Positions 28,715-42,000 of a stretch of 64,000 nt of DNA are shown one piece after another. Numbering within the stretch: position 1 is the first letter of the stretch; each line of letters starts with the position of its first letter. The DNA is from Brugia malayi. Lineage: Eukaryota > Nematoda > Chromadorea > Rhabditida > Onchocercidae. The notes beneath the pieces are model-generated. The model saw nothing but the letters and a program-made list of their open reading frames with translations, did not search any database and was not told where the DNA came from. Location of the stretch: contig NW_025062478.1 of NCBI RefSeq assembly GCF_000002995.4, positions 10,179,001-10,243,000 on the forward strand. Direction: 5' to 3'. A program made the position numbers and the translations under genes.

Positions 28715-31700
28715 TTAGCTACTCTCATGAAAATCAATGTAGATGCTGGTAAAATCGGTTAACAGTAATAAATCAGAAAGCCAGTAATTCGCACCAACTG
28801 ATGTCATTTTCACTGCTGAAAAAAAAAAGAAAATAAATTCTCGAAGATGTTTTGAGATAAAAAATACTGCTTCACTTTTTTTTTTTTGCCCCCTTCTTCA
28901 AAAAATAGTTTCAAATTATCAAATTTACATCTATGTCCTTAAGATAATTTCAACTATCATGCTATGATTCATGATTTCAAAAGGAAGAAGTTATTCAATA
29001 AATTATTTATCCTAATCTTCTCAAGTACTCAGCAAGCGCTAGATCACTATTAAGTCTCTAAAAATTCTATAATACAAATAGCATTATGAAATTCAAAATT
29101 TAGAAAGACTGTAAATTCAAATGGTTATAATAATTTGTCATTAATATGCTGTCAAACTTCCCAGTGATGTAATATCGCTTAGGAAAATTATAATTCGTCT
29201 GTATATATTGCTTAGTTTAAATAAATATTGACGTAATAAATCGTTATTTTCAATATCGACAAAAAAAAAAAAAAAAAAACATTAAACAAATTTGATTCAA
29301 ATTAATGAGAACTTAAATGATCAGAATTTCGATAAAAGGTAATAATTCTTTAAGAAAGACAGAAGTAAGAAACATTTATAAGCTCTCCTCAACAAAGAAA
29401 CATTCTTACCATTGCAAAATAAATCCACATTATTGTGAAAATCATCGAAAATTTTAAACAATGTCAATATATTAAACGATTTCGCACTATGACGATACTT
29501 GGTAATCAATGCCAAACAATCATCTAGAACATTCCATAGCATCACATGCTTCTGACCCAAAAGACAACGCCGGTATAATTTTTTTACAAGTTCCCTAAAA
29601 CTTGGTTGTAAATGAGAAAATGCAAAGATGAAAATATGATATCAATTTAAATCAAATATCTATCAACACACTTTTTTCCTTTTTCTTTAAGCTATCTTGA
29701 TTTGGTCCGTAAATCATCAATGTAAAGGAAATAAAAAAAAATGACAAAATGAAATACACTTACTGATGTAATTGAGAAGCTTCTGCAATTGTCTTTATCC
29801 CGTCCAAATCTTTCTTAAATATGAAATGTTTATTGTATGAATCAAATATACTATTCACAACAAAACAGCTCATTTCTTCTCATTTTATATCACAACAATG
29901 CAAAAGTGCATGTATCTAATAATTTACGCTAGTAATAGACAAATTTAAAACTATCAAATAGAACCTGAAATTCGTTCACAACTATGTATCTTATTTGATC
30001 ATGAAAGAAACAACGCATTGCTCGAACAAAATTCCACATTCGCATTTGCATTAGAGCAATACTATAAATACGAACTTTCTGGACCATCATTTCCTGCAAA
30101 GCCATATGGTCTTTCATCTTAATGAAAAGACAGAATCGTCTTCATTAAAACTATAAGTCATAATGCTATGATTTTATACTAACAAAAATAATGGAATTAT
30201 AATGTGTTGCAAACTGTCATCTAAAAAAAAATAAAATAAAATAAAAATCTATACGGATTATGTGCTTCAACAAATCATATGATGTTAAATATTACTTGTA
30301 CAGTAGTAGTTATTAATTACACACACAAAAAAAAAAAAAAAAAAAAACCCTCAACAGATTAAATTTAAAAATTTCAACTTTTTAAAACAATTCGACGATA
30401 AAAAAATCAACCTCTAAAGCTGTGCATTCCACTGTGATTCGCAGTAATAAAGTTCGAATACGCAAGTAATCCACTAGAACTGATGGAGCAAAAATAACAT
30501 TTAATGGAAATGGTGGTTTATAATGCAATTTCATGGCATCTTTTTCATCGAATGAATCTTAAATATATATACAAATAATGTTACAACAAAAAATTTTAAA
30601 CCAAATCAAAGATTCGAACGACAATATATTATGAAAGAAATTAGTGATAGAATGACAAAATAAAACAATTAAATACTAGAAAATTATTCTATGCTGCTAT
30701 TCCACAACAAATCACCATGTTAAAAATTACTTCAAACAACTATAACTTACTTTTTGCTTCTAGAAATCCTTGTACAAGATTTGAAGAATAATTTTTGGCT
30801 AAAAGATAATTAACCATTTCGTCTAATTGACAATTCTGATAACTCCCTGATGTAGAATTCAACTCCGAACCATCTTCTTTGTTTAGCAAAATGCTGAAAT
30901 ACAAAAGATTTAAATTTATAGAATTTTATAGAAAGATTGCTAATCGTCTCAAAGAAAGATTGCGTAAAGTTATTTTAATAATTGCATCACACAATTCAAA
31001 AATAAAAAAACTAAAAGTAGAAGTTGACAAACAGTTCCAGTAATTTACACATTGGAGAAAATGGAGTAAATAACCTGATGAAAATTTCTGTTATACATTC
31101 ATCGTTGCATAAATAAACATCTTGAAGAAGCTTCAGCGTTTGTTTAAAATCATCGATTATACAACACCGTGCAAATGTAGCGCATTGAGAAAGATAAATT
31201 TTTCTAAATATAGCGAATTCAACAATTTAGAAATTACTGAACATTGGTCAGATGTAATCTGAAAAATCGTTGCAAAAAATAAGTATTAGAATTGTTGAAA
31301 TCAGATTTGGTAAAGTTGTGATACACCTCAGACCTCTTCAGATTCAGGTCATTACAATTTTTAAAATACTTCGTTTAATCCATCTGCTGAATAATGAATA
31401 TAAATATTATTGAAACCTATGTTTTTTATATTTGGCTTACTGGAAGTAGAAGTCCAAAAGTGATCCCACTGCACCCAATAAATCTGAGCTCAGCGCTTTC
31501 CGAATTTTTTCTTCCGATAGTTCAACCATCAATTTATTCTAAAAAAAAAAAGAAAAAATGTCATTTTTTAAACATAGTTCTTATTCATATCTGAAAATTT
31601 TCTGAATATTAAAAAATATTGAGTGCAAATAGTTTAAAGAAAGTGATGGAAAAATACTTTAATTAACTTATTTTCTCCCTTTTTTGGACTTAGAGAGCTG

Positions 31701-34700
31701 TAAAATTGAATAACTTACACTAAAACAATTATTACCATATATAAATCATTCAGTTATATCATATTCTTTATAAAGAGACAACTGACAATAGTTAAACAGT
31801 TCGATTCCTCAGGTATCATTTGTTCCAGATTTGGCCAAGCCAATATTATTTTTCGGAATTTTCCCTCAAATAACCATACATCAACAAAATTTTTGGTGAT
31901 AATCAATGACGCTTCTAGATTAATAGATCCATTTATTCCAGCAACTGAAATAAGTGAAATAAGGAAATGTCGTAATATTAAGAACTATTACTACAAACTA
32001 AAGTTCATTATTAATAACGCATATAAATTATATATTAAAAAAAACGTTACCAAACCTTACGTACCTGCCCACTGTAATATTTCAGTATTCTTTTCTGAAA
32101 AAGAAAAAACACCATCACATGGATTCGCCTCGCCTTTCATCAACCAAAACAAAATACATCTATAAAGTTTTTAAAAAAACAAAATTAATCATATTTTATT
32201 TCCAACAACTTCAAATAATTGCTGCGAAAGAATACAAAATCATGATTTTCTGACTACATAAGAGAATTTTTATAAAATATCTGAAGTTATTTTTTAAAAT
32301 TTCACTTTACTAGCCTAATGAGTTTCTCGAAAGAAATAAACTTTTATTGGAAAATAAAATAACAAAGCAATTACTCAGCATAATATCGAAGAAGGACCAC
32401 AATGACATCATCACAAAATTCTCTAATAACTGGAAGTTTTCGTCCTTTCGTAATTTTCACAATATAAAAAATATCCAACAACGTATTTACCTGTAAGATT
32501 CAGAACAATAATTTAATTCCCTAAGTAAATGTTTATCTATTCTTTTTGACATGTAAGATCACAATTATTAATATATTATATTCTTAATATCAAACTTTCA
32601 GAAAAGAAAAAAAAAAGTAAGTAGTTCAAAGCTAGGGCAATCAGTAGTGCAAACTTAGAAAAGACTATCTGCAGACAGTTACACAAAACGCAATTATTTT
32701 TTAACAATGTTCCAAACAACCCTGAAAAGTGTTATGACATCTTGTCATTTCTCACAATCTATAAAGATCATATTTCACTTAAAAAACCTTAAAAAAATGC
32801 TGCAAATTTAAAACTTACATTTTGTACACCAGTAATTTGTATGTAAAGGATTATATCAACGAAATAGTTGAAAACATTGCACATATCGAGAAGTTCCCGC
32901 AATAATCTTCTAATACTTTCGCTATCACATTCTTTTTTGCTATCAACATAGTGTCTAACTTCATCACTGAATAGAAAGAACGAATAAAAAGTAACAATTA
33001 TAATGTGAAGGTAAATTAAGAATTTGACAAATCAAAGTCTAATTGACTATTCCATCACTACAAAAAAGTTTTGCAAATTTGCCTCATAATAGATGCAAAT
33101 AACTATAAAGAACAGAATTGAAAACGAAGTTAAAAAATTTTCCCATATTTCCGTAAAATGGTTTCAACAAGTTATTGATAAATTCTAACCGAAACTTCCA
33201 CAGTTGTTCAGTGACACATAACTTCAAACTCAATAATGCTCTCGTTGCTGTACCTTCCCGGATTTTGTAATTTAACATCGAGAAATCTTTTACAGAATCG
33301 GAATTTCGAAGGAATTGTTCCAAAGAAAACAACCTAAAAAGGAATAATCATCTAATCTGCAAAAATTTTTTCAATGGCAAACAAAATATATCGACATTTT
33401 TCTATGGCTGTTATTTATTAGTTTGAACCATGAACAAATTTTTTCTCAGAAAATGCAGATCACAAAGTTTCCGTATCTTCCTGTTTAAAGTAAGATCAAG
33501 AAAAAAAAGAAAGAAAGTTTTACATTTCTTAAAACGAAACCATATATACTTGCTCAGCTTGTTATTTGAAAACTTAAATAAGTATTGCAGATTGACCTGT
33601 TAGCAAAGTTGAGAAATGGTAGTGCAAGTCGTGGTAACAAATTGACATCTTCTAATTCCAAAAATATCTTGTTTTCTTCAGAAATACTAAAAAAACCATT
33701 CTGAAAAAGAAAACAGTGAGTATTAGCATTTTATGAAAAAAAATGTAGGATAAGATTTTATAAAACTAAAAAGCCTCCAAAAATTCTTATGACTATCATG
33801 AAAGAATTGATCCAAAGAATGAGATCGAAATAGTTTTATCCAGAAAATGAGATCGTCTTTAAAATATGGTATTTAAATAAAAGAATGCATACTTCAATCA
33901 TCAACTACCGCCTGGAAAAGGAATAAACACAGATGCAAAATTCGATATACTTTAAAAGATTTTAGGTATGACTTACAGCACTTCTGCAAAACAAAAATGA
34001 TTCTTCACCCATCAACATATGTAATAAACATCTGAGATATTCACGCCATGAAATCTGAAATAAAATAAAGACAAGCAACTTTTTTTTGTCATAAATTACT
34101 GCTTTATGCTCCTTTCAACAATTTAATATTTACGATTTTACTCTAAAAAGAAACTTTTAAATTCCTTCGATGAAAATCAGAAAATAAAAAATCAGTTGTG
34201 ACACAAACAGTAAGTAGTCCAAACTTTAGAAACCTCAAAGTTAGACATAATTTATAAATTACTAACTCTAAAAAACACATCTCCAATGCTTAGATTACAT
34301 AAGCTGCGCAATTCAGGATCACATGCACGCGGATGTATACGTCCTCTTTCATCGACAATCATACGTCGAATTTTTTCATAACTTTCAGAACTTCTCGAAC
34401 GGATTGTATCTAAATGTCCACAACTGCCGAATTTTTTTAAATCGATTCATGACAGATTATGTTTTAGCAATAGTTAGACATACTACTACGATAAAAAATT
34501 GCTTAACAATAAAAAGAATTAAACAGTGTTGGTTGACAAATGTAATATTCAATTTTTTTAGTGGCCAATTTTATTTTTGAAAAAGATTAATAACAAGTTG
34601 CAACATGTATGTAGATATACTAAGAATATTTGACTGCACGTAATGATGAAAATATGGGATGAGTTTTTATAATATATATCGAATGTATTCATACCAATTT

Positions 34701-36115
34701 GTGCTGTTTTTTCTTTGCTGATACGTAGTTGATACTGATCCACGACCTCTTTCTTATGTTTGTAATGGGACTAAACGTAGATATTTTATCATAGGTTTTA
34801 TTGTTCTTAATTTAAAAACAAAAAACATAAGGAACTGGAAAGAAAAATTAAAATTTTTCAATTAATTTATCACCTGGCAGGTAACCAATTGTTCATTTGT
34901 ACGATCAATAAATGGTTTTGTCGAGGTAACTGAATAATTCTTCGAAATCTAAATAGGTTCAAAATATATAAATGCAATTGAAAAGAACTTACTACAGTTA
35001 ATACAATTGCATTTATTTAAAAAATATTTAAATAAAAACAGTAGCACATAGTGAAAGCTAACGTAGAGTGAACAGCATTGAATGGCATACTTCTAATAAG
35101 TTCAATACCTAAATAATTTGTGATTAGAAAAGTATCACTAACCTTATCATAAACAAAAATTACAATAAACTCAATTTGACAAAGAGCAATGATGAAATAA
35201 ATCACTTACTGGCAAGTGGTTATTTACAGTTTGTTTCCAAATATTGAGGATTTCGGATCCGGAACAATAAGGTAGAGTATTGCTTTCATTCTTATCACCA
35301 TAATTATTACCAATCCTTGATAGAAGTAATAAGAAACGTATTATCTCTTCACTTGAATCGGCTGTCTCGCGAAGTTTACCTTAGATCAGTTCTATTTGGC
35401 AACTTATTACAATCTGTACAAAGATTAATCTTACTAATATAAATCCGTGTCTGAAAATGGAATTAGTACATTATATTAGTAAGATTACCTGGACATGCCC
35501 AGATTACCTAGGTACAGCGAAAAAAAGATTCAACTATGCTGTTCAGTCAAGTCAATTCTTGAGATTATTGACTGACTGCAAAATTTTTTTGCGCAAAATT
35601 ATGAGAAATACCTATGAGCGAAATAAATTTCTTAGCTTGATAACCATCATCTTCTTTGCTAAGTAAAACTACAGCCTGATCAATCATAGACTGAAGAGGA
35701 ATTTCCTAAAATTGATGAATAATATAAAAAAAAAAAACAAAAAACAAGATAATATGAACATTTAAATGGATTATTCATTCATAGGATAAAAGTAAAGAAA
35801 CTGCAACAAAACCTCCAGATTTTCGCATGTATTTTATGTGCTCCTTATTTCAACTTGATCATATCTCAGTGATACTTACTTTCTTCATATACTCTATTAA
35901 TTTCCAAAAAACTTTTATTTTATAAAATTTCAGTTAAATTTCAAAAACGAAAATATTGCCTCTTCTTGTTTTTCAAGTGACTTCAACAGTAGCACCTCGT
36001 AGAACTGAGCACGTTCCAAACCCGTACATGGTCGACCTATCAATGAACTAAGTAGTAGCGTGATTCTACCCCATATTGAATCGCCTCCTAATTGAAGGGT
36101 ATCATTACGATACAT
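28715..36115 (-). CDS. Gamma-tubulin complex component (GCP, Spc97/Spc98 family)
   Basis: About 17-18 exons on the minus strand encode a member of the GCP family, which builds the ring that nucleates microtubules at centrosomes. Supported exons include 35612-35705, 35210-35379, 34874-34948, 34695-34770, 34267-34409, 33977-34054, 33597-33700, 32819-32965, 32375-32490, 32065-32159, 31787-31944, 31441-31538, 31075-31203, 30751-30893, 30412-30557, 29965-30117, 29764-29813, 29410-29594 and 28715-28815. Family signatures are the N-terminal WREYLRCLLHMLMGEESF, the FWLMKGEANPCDGVFSF block (normally W..GE..DP..EFF), the PFPLNVIFAPSVLVDYLRI segment, and the C-terminal pattern ending in LLLLTDFTSIYIDF. 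Length (roughly 650-700 residues) is closest to the short GCP4 type. Which GCP class it is (GCP4-6, or worm GTAP-1/GTAP-2) is undecided. The ATG at 36115 follows a TTTTCAG, a likely SL trans-splice or cis acceptor. The first one or two exons are not firmly joined: either GAG|GTGCTA to 35705, or via a short exon ending at 35880. Confidence 0.8.
35426..35487. repeat. Perfect 17-bp inverted repeat (hairpin) in an intron
   Basis: TAATCTTACTAATATAA at 35426-35442 is the exact reverse complement of 35471-35487, with a 28-base spacer. It lies in an intron of the gamma-tubulin complex gene. An RNA copy could form a hairpin of about 62 nt. It may be a relic of a small inverted-repeat element. Confidence 0.85.
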
Positions 36116-37317
36116 TCTTTCCCTGAAAATATAAATTATCATTAGTAAAAATTTTTAAATTTTAAAATTTGAAAAAAAAATTAAAAAACTAAAATTTTCA
36201 TTTGCATACATTCATTCTTTACTTATAAATAAACTTTTCCATAAATAATTTAAGTACATGATATTTCCAACATTCATATACGTCTTGTTCAAAAAGTATT
36301 ATATCTTAAATATACACAAATTTAAATTAAACAACACTCCAACAAGTTAAAAAGTTATAATAACATTGCAAATAAAAAAAAAAAAAAAAAAACAGCAATG
36401 TTTTAGTAAATGAAAATTAATAATAATTCCATTTTTTTAAATGAAATTTTAGCATTTTCCTAAAGCTATAATTAATCCATAAAAAAACATTGCACATAGT
36501 TAATTAATTTGAAAAAAATAAAAATATTTTCTATTTCCTTATTCCTCCATTAATCTTTTGATATCATTTAATTGACATATTAATTTCAATTTTTTGTTTT
36601 AAATCTGAAAAGTCAAATATTATCTATCTGAATACGAAATTTGAAATGATTAAAAAATTAAAATGAAATTTTCGCGGCTCTCATTAGAGTTAACATTATG
36701 AGATGACGTGTCTCTTAAAGCGAAAACATTTCGAACGCGGCGAATGTCTTACAAATGTTTTAAAAATAAATGTGCATAATTGATCGAATGTGAGTGGAAT
36801 CAAGGAATTAAGGAATTAATGAATTAAGGAATTAAGAAATCTCGGATGGATGAATTAATCATTTCATTAATTATTCTTTGTTTACTTTATTGATCTATTA
36901 TTATGCATTTTTTCGCATTTTCGATTACTATTTTTGTTTCATTATATTTCATCGATTTATTTTTCTTTTTGTTTCAGCAAATCTGCATAAGTATATATAT
37001 ATATTTGTCTTAGACGTAAACACATCGTACTCATTCATTCCTGCTTTTATTGGTATGTAATGCATACTTCTAGAATACACGTAAACGTGTCTGCATACGT
37101 GTATATTGCATACGTTCTTACGTTTAGTAATAATTATGCATCTATCATCATTTTTACTATTCTTTTCTTCAACTGCAATTAATAACTCGCTTGGAATATT
37201 TTTGAAATTATTGTTGCTTTTTAATGATTTCATTTTTTTTGTCTGTTTGTTTGTTCAAGAATTTAATTATTAGTCTTAATAATTAAGTCTTAATAAACTT
37301 TACTACTTAGTGCTATC
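36116..37317. promoter_or_regulatory. Shared divergent promoter region
   Basis: 1.2 kb lie between the start of the gamma-tubulin complex gene (-) and the coiled-coil gene (+). A less AT-rich island at 36660-36760 contains TTTCGCGG (36670-36677, E2F-like), a dyad GAGA-TGACGTG-TCTC (36700-36714, CRE-like core) and GCGGCG near 36737. A small GGAATTAA-type tandem repeat lies at 36798-36840. A TACTTAG acceptor precedes the ATG at 37318 and is a likely SL site. That both genes use this island is inference from position. Confidence 0.45.
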
Positions 37318-38797
37318 ATGAACGAGACGACGATGAATATGCAGGATGTGGATGATGAGGCAAAAAATGAGAATTTAGTAAGAGATTATTTATTACATCA
37401 ACTTCAGTTGAATTTATTACATGCGCAATGGCAAGATAAACCGAATGCTGAACCTGGTTAGTTTATTTTTTTAATATCACTATTTCAGTGCTTGGGGTAT
37501 TGCAAGTGATCAGTTAAGAATCCGTTTAAAAAAAAAGGAAAAAAAAAAAAAAAGAATATCGTAGCGCAAAAAAGTGCTGTTGATTAAATAAGAGTTAAAA
37601 AGTTTAAAATTACGAGGTAAAATTATTCCTCGAAAAGTAGGAGAAGCTGAAAAGCTAGAAAAAAAACTCAGTGACTAATTTAATTAGCAGAAACTAATTT
37701 ATGTCTTTATAACTCAATCTAGATTGTGTTTTAATAGTGTGTGACACAAACTGCTTTGTTGAATTTGAATGAATCGGTGTTTTTGTTAATATTTTATAGA
37801 TTAGCAATTTTTAAAAAAAAAAAGAAAATCTTAGACTAGAAATTGACTTCCGTAATATAAGATTTCGAATAATTTATTCTTATTTTTAGTTGAAGAATTA
37901 ATGGAAGCTAAAAGAACAATGCAAGAAATAGAAGATGATGTTGTGAAGAAATTCACTGCTTTAAATGAACAATATGAATTAATCAACAGCAAGTTGTACA
38001 ATAGTTTTTCGGCTTATTTTTTAATAATTTGGTTTGTGTAGTTAAGACAGTTTCTCTACGTTGGTTTTTCAGGAATAATAGATCCAGAAAAAGTGCACGA
38101 ATTGGAAAACTATCAAGAAATGGTACCTCTCTTCGATATTTTCTTTCGCCATACATTTAAATGGTTTTACTTTTCAAAATTTGACCAATAATATTTTCTG
38201 GCATTATATCACATTGGAAACTATCTAATATATTTCCTGTACAGGAATCATTTCGTGAATTATAGTGAGGATGTCTTTTAGTTAAAAGAAATTGAACGTC
38301 TATCAGTTAAGCATCAGACTATTTTGAATAAATTTAATGGAGATGCAGAAGCATGCTTAGCAGATCATCAGGTTCGAGCGGTAAGTTTTGATACTGTTAT
38401 CTTTTTTTGTTATCCATATTTTGTGGGAATGTAGAATTTACATCCTTAAATTCTAATTATGTAGGATGATCATTTTGTTCTATAATTCCATCAAATTTCT
38501 GCTTATTAGAATCTTTTACTGCCTTTTTAATTTATAGATTCCTCAGTGCACTCTAAAAATATGCCACCATCAATTCATTGCTATTAAATATCCTAGTGAA
38601 ATGTTTAGACCCAGCTTGGTGGACTTTGGTAGATATAAACACGAGCTTGATAGAATCACTGAAAACGATTGCTCGAAATTTTTTATTTATAGGAGGAAAT
38701 GGAACAGCTTAAAAATGAAATTGAAAATCAAAAGGAACTGATTGCCACATTAAATGCTCAGATCTCATCAATTAACTCTAAGTTGCTGTCGCCTTAA
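37318..38797 (+). CDS. Small coiled-coil protein, not recognised
   Basis: Five exons (37318-37456, 37890-38003, 38073-38122, 38282-38380, 38693-38797) join in phase to 168 residues, start MNETTMNMQDVDDEAKNEN, end SSINSKLLSP. Almost the whole protein is predicted helix: charged heptad-like segments such as EELMEAKRTMQEIEDDVVKK, then HELENYQEMLKEIERLSV, then EEMEQLKNEIENQKELIATL. No catalytic motif, signal peptide or membrane segment is visible. Size and shape resemble small subunits of kinetochore or spindle (augmin/HAUS-like) complexes. Its divergent pairing with a gamma-tubulin complex gene would suit such a role, but this is only inference. Exon 2 must use the AATA|GTTTTT donor at 38003; the nearer AGCAA|GTTG donor would break the frame. 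Confidence 0.8.
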
Positions 38798-39012
38798 TTT
38801 CTTGTGTTTGATCATGAAATAGTTGAATTTATGTAAAAAATGTATTGTGAACGTTTTTGCAGAGCCTATTTTCCTTGTTTTTTTCTTTACATGAATAACT
38901 GATCTCTAATTGTATTTTCATAAATACTTGAATTCTTTCTCAGTGAGTAATTTATTGATTTTTGCAAGTCATATCAATGCAATTCACATGAATGAATAGA
39001 ATTTTGTATAGT

Positions 39013-42000
39013 TTATTCCATCCGAACGTTTGGCAACAATGCTGATGATTCCGTTGATGCCGTTAGTGTTGTTGTTCCGACCTGAACATACCTGGAATGA
39101 GTGGCCATGGCAGCTGATGTTGATGTCATTCCATCCACGGATATCATTTGCTTAGTTTGTGTCATCCTAATCTCTTCCCAGTCGTAAATATCATCCCATT
39201 TCACATTTGTTTCGAGCATTAACTAGAATGAAACAGGAATGTGCTGGATATCTAGAAGAAAGTCACAGAATTGATGCCTCGTTTGGCAAATTCAGTAAAG
39301 CTATCAATTATTTTCTATCCATTGTGAATTATATTTATTAGTAGAACCATAAGATGATACTTGATATATTTAAATCACATTTTCTCTAAATCAAAAACGA
39401 TGAAGTGGCTGTGATAAAATCACAACCATTTCATCGTTAGTTTGAACAAGTTTTAAGATTCTTACTTATCGTAATGGTATTCTTATCTATCATGCCCTTA
39501 ATGAACTTAGCTCTTTTCAAGATTTGAAATAGTTAAAATCTTTAAAAACAATAATTTGTGTACTTTATGAGCTTTATTCGAGTTGTAGTTTATCATAAGG
39601 TTCAGAAATGAAACAATCACTACACTGATTAATTAAAAACAAGAAACAATAACTTTTTCAAATATGTACTGGATTTGTTCATATGGCGGTTCAGCTTCAA
39701 AAGCAAGTTCATCAATCATCACGAATATACAATCGAGAATGGGAAGTGAATTTCTGAAGAATTCTTTCCGTTCATTACCCAAACGAATACGTAATTTAGC
39801 TCTATACACCTGTTCTTTCAATTGATTTTTCTTCTCCTTCACTCCTTCAAAATGAACAAGTTAGATTTAATAAAATGAAATAAATTGAATTTTTTTGTCG
39901 TTAAATATAATCAGAAATTCAACATAATATATTTATAACAAAAGAAATCGAATAAGACGTAATGAAAGAAGCGAAATATTGCAACAATCATGGATGAATT
40001 GAGAAATCATTTGGATAAGAGAAACTCAGAGACTTGAAAATATGATAGCTAAACGGATAATTCACTTAAAATAATTTAAAACACTTCGATTTTAAATGGT
40101 ATGTGCTTGCACCGTAATACATAACATACATTCACTTTCATTTCACGTCTCAGTTTAATTTTTTCTTAGTTTTATTAATAAGTATACACATATGCAATGA
40201 TTACTAAAGTATCTTTTCCGTTTAAATCCTAATTGATAATGTCATCGAGTTACTATATGCCAGCTATTTTTATCACTACTATGTATTACATTGATTTTGC
40301 CCTTGCTGTGCATTACTGAAATGTATTTCAGGGTCCACTTTAGATTTTAAAATGTCTTACTTTTCGGTGTCTTCCATGGTAAAGTGCCACTAGACAATTC
40401 AACCATAACATATAGCCATGATTCTAAATCATCTCGTCGACCTGAAATGAAGTAATACAATTATCATTTGATCCAAACATTAGATCAAATTGATGAAAAG
40501 ACAAACCAAGTTCAAGTTTTTGATGTGCTCGTAATGAAGCATAACGTGTCGTTCCACGAAAAACCGTATGATGCTTTACTGGTAATATTGATCCATCCTG
40601 CATGCTTTAGCTATTTTTAGGAAGAAAAAATGAGAATCTTTAAATTATCACATTTTTGAAAATCATAACTTTAAATTTAGAGTGAAGAGATCGAGCTTTA
40701 AAATTTAAGCACTATACCTGATTTCTATAGAATCGAGAAAGTCCGAAATCAAAAATATAAATATTCCTGGATTCCTTGTTAATACCCAGTGCAAAATTAC
40801 TTGGCTTAATATCTCTGAAATTTGTATTTAAATAGAAAAATGAAATTCCAGACAGCAGAAATCAATTCCCCAAAAAAAAAAAAACTTCAGAATTTATAAA
40901 TAACAAAATGAATTAAACGGAATGAAATGTTTGAAGCAGATAGCAATGAATTCAGGAGATATAAGTCATATTATAGGTTTATTTAGTAAATAAAAACATC
41001 TTTATTTTCTACTAAAGATTAAGAATTCACAGTAAGTTTATTTTGTAAATTAGTTTCGTTGCCTTCAATTTAAAAACTAAGACATAAAAGATGAGCTTAT
41101 TTTCATTTTAATAAGTTCTAAAAAAAAAAAAAAGAAAAAGAAAAAGAAAAAGGAAACGAAAAGCTAACTGACCTTGAAATGACGGAAATTTCATGAAGTT
41201 CTCGAATTGCTGAAAGCGTCAATAGTCCAACACGAAGTGAGGTATTTATGGAAAAACTCTTCGTTTTACTTTCACGTCGTAATTTTGACAAATCTTTTCC
41301 GAGTAGTGTCATTACCACAAATACATAGTTATTTTGCCTTCCCTATAATGTAAAGAGTTTAATGTCATCATTTTTGAAATTTAATCTACAGTTTAACTAA
41401 TAATTGTCATATCGAATAACTCAGCAATACCTGCTTAATATTGCTACAAAATCATTTTTTAGATTGCTCTACAACTTTCGAGGAAATTTCTCTAATTGTA
41501 ATAATTGTATATTCAAACTTTTTTTTTTTGAAATCAATCAATAGTTTATATGTGCTACAGCATATCACTTAGCAAAAAACTTACATCGTCAACATATTTG
41601 CAAATTTGTTTACAATCACATTCATTTGCTTTCTTCAACACTTCAATCTCATTGGGAATTTTTGTTCGTAATATATTTTCTCTTTTCAATGCATAAATTC
41701 TGAGTAAACAGTAAGAAATGCGAAAATGCCATTTAACATGTCAATTGTTTGGGATTGCTAGCAGGTAATTATGCTAATGAATTGTTTAGCAAATGTCATT
41801 AAAAGAAACGTACGACATGACCTCATGTCACTAACTGGTAAAGATAATTATTTAGATGTATAACTTATTTAAGTGAATTAGAACAATCCGACGTAACTCC
41901 AATAATAATTAGCTCACAACAAGAAAAAAAATAAGGTGCAACTATGTTTGACCTATGATCTTCTTAACATAGTAGAGTATGCCGATGTAGAATTTAACAA

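Noticed and set aside
35457..35666. 69-codon plus-strand frame
   Set aside because: It overlaps the intron hairpin and the antisense of a gamma-tubulin complex exon; no splice or coding support.
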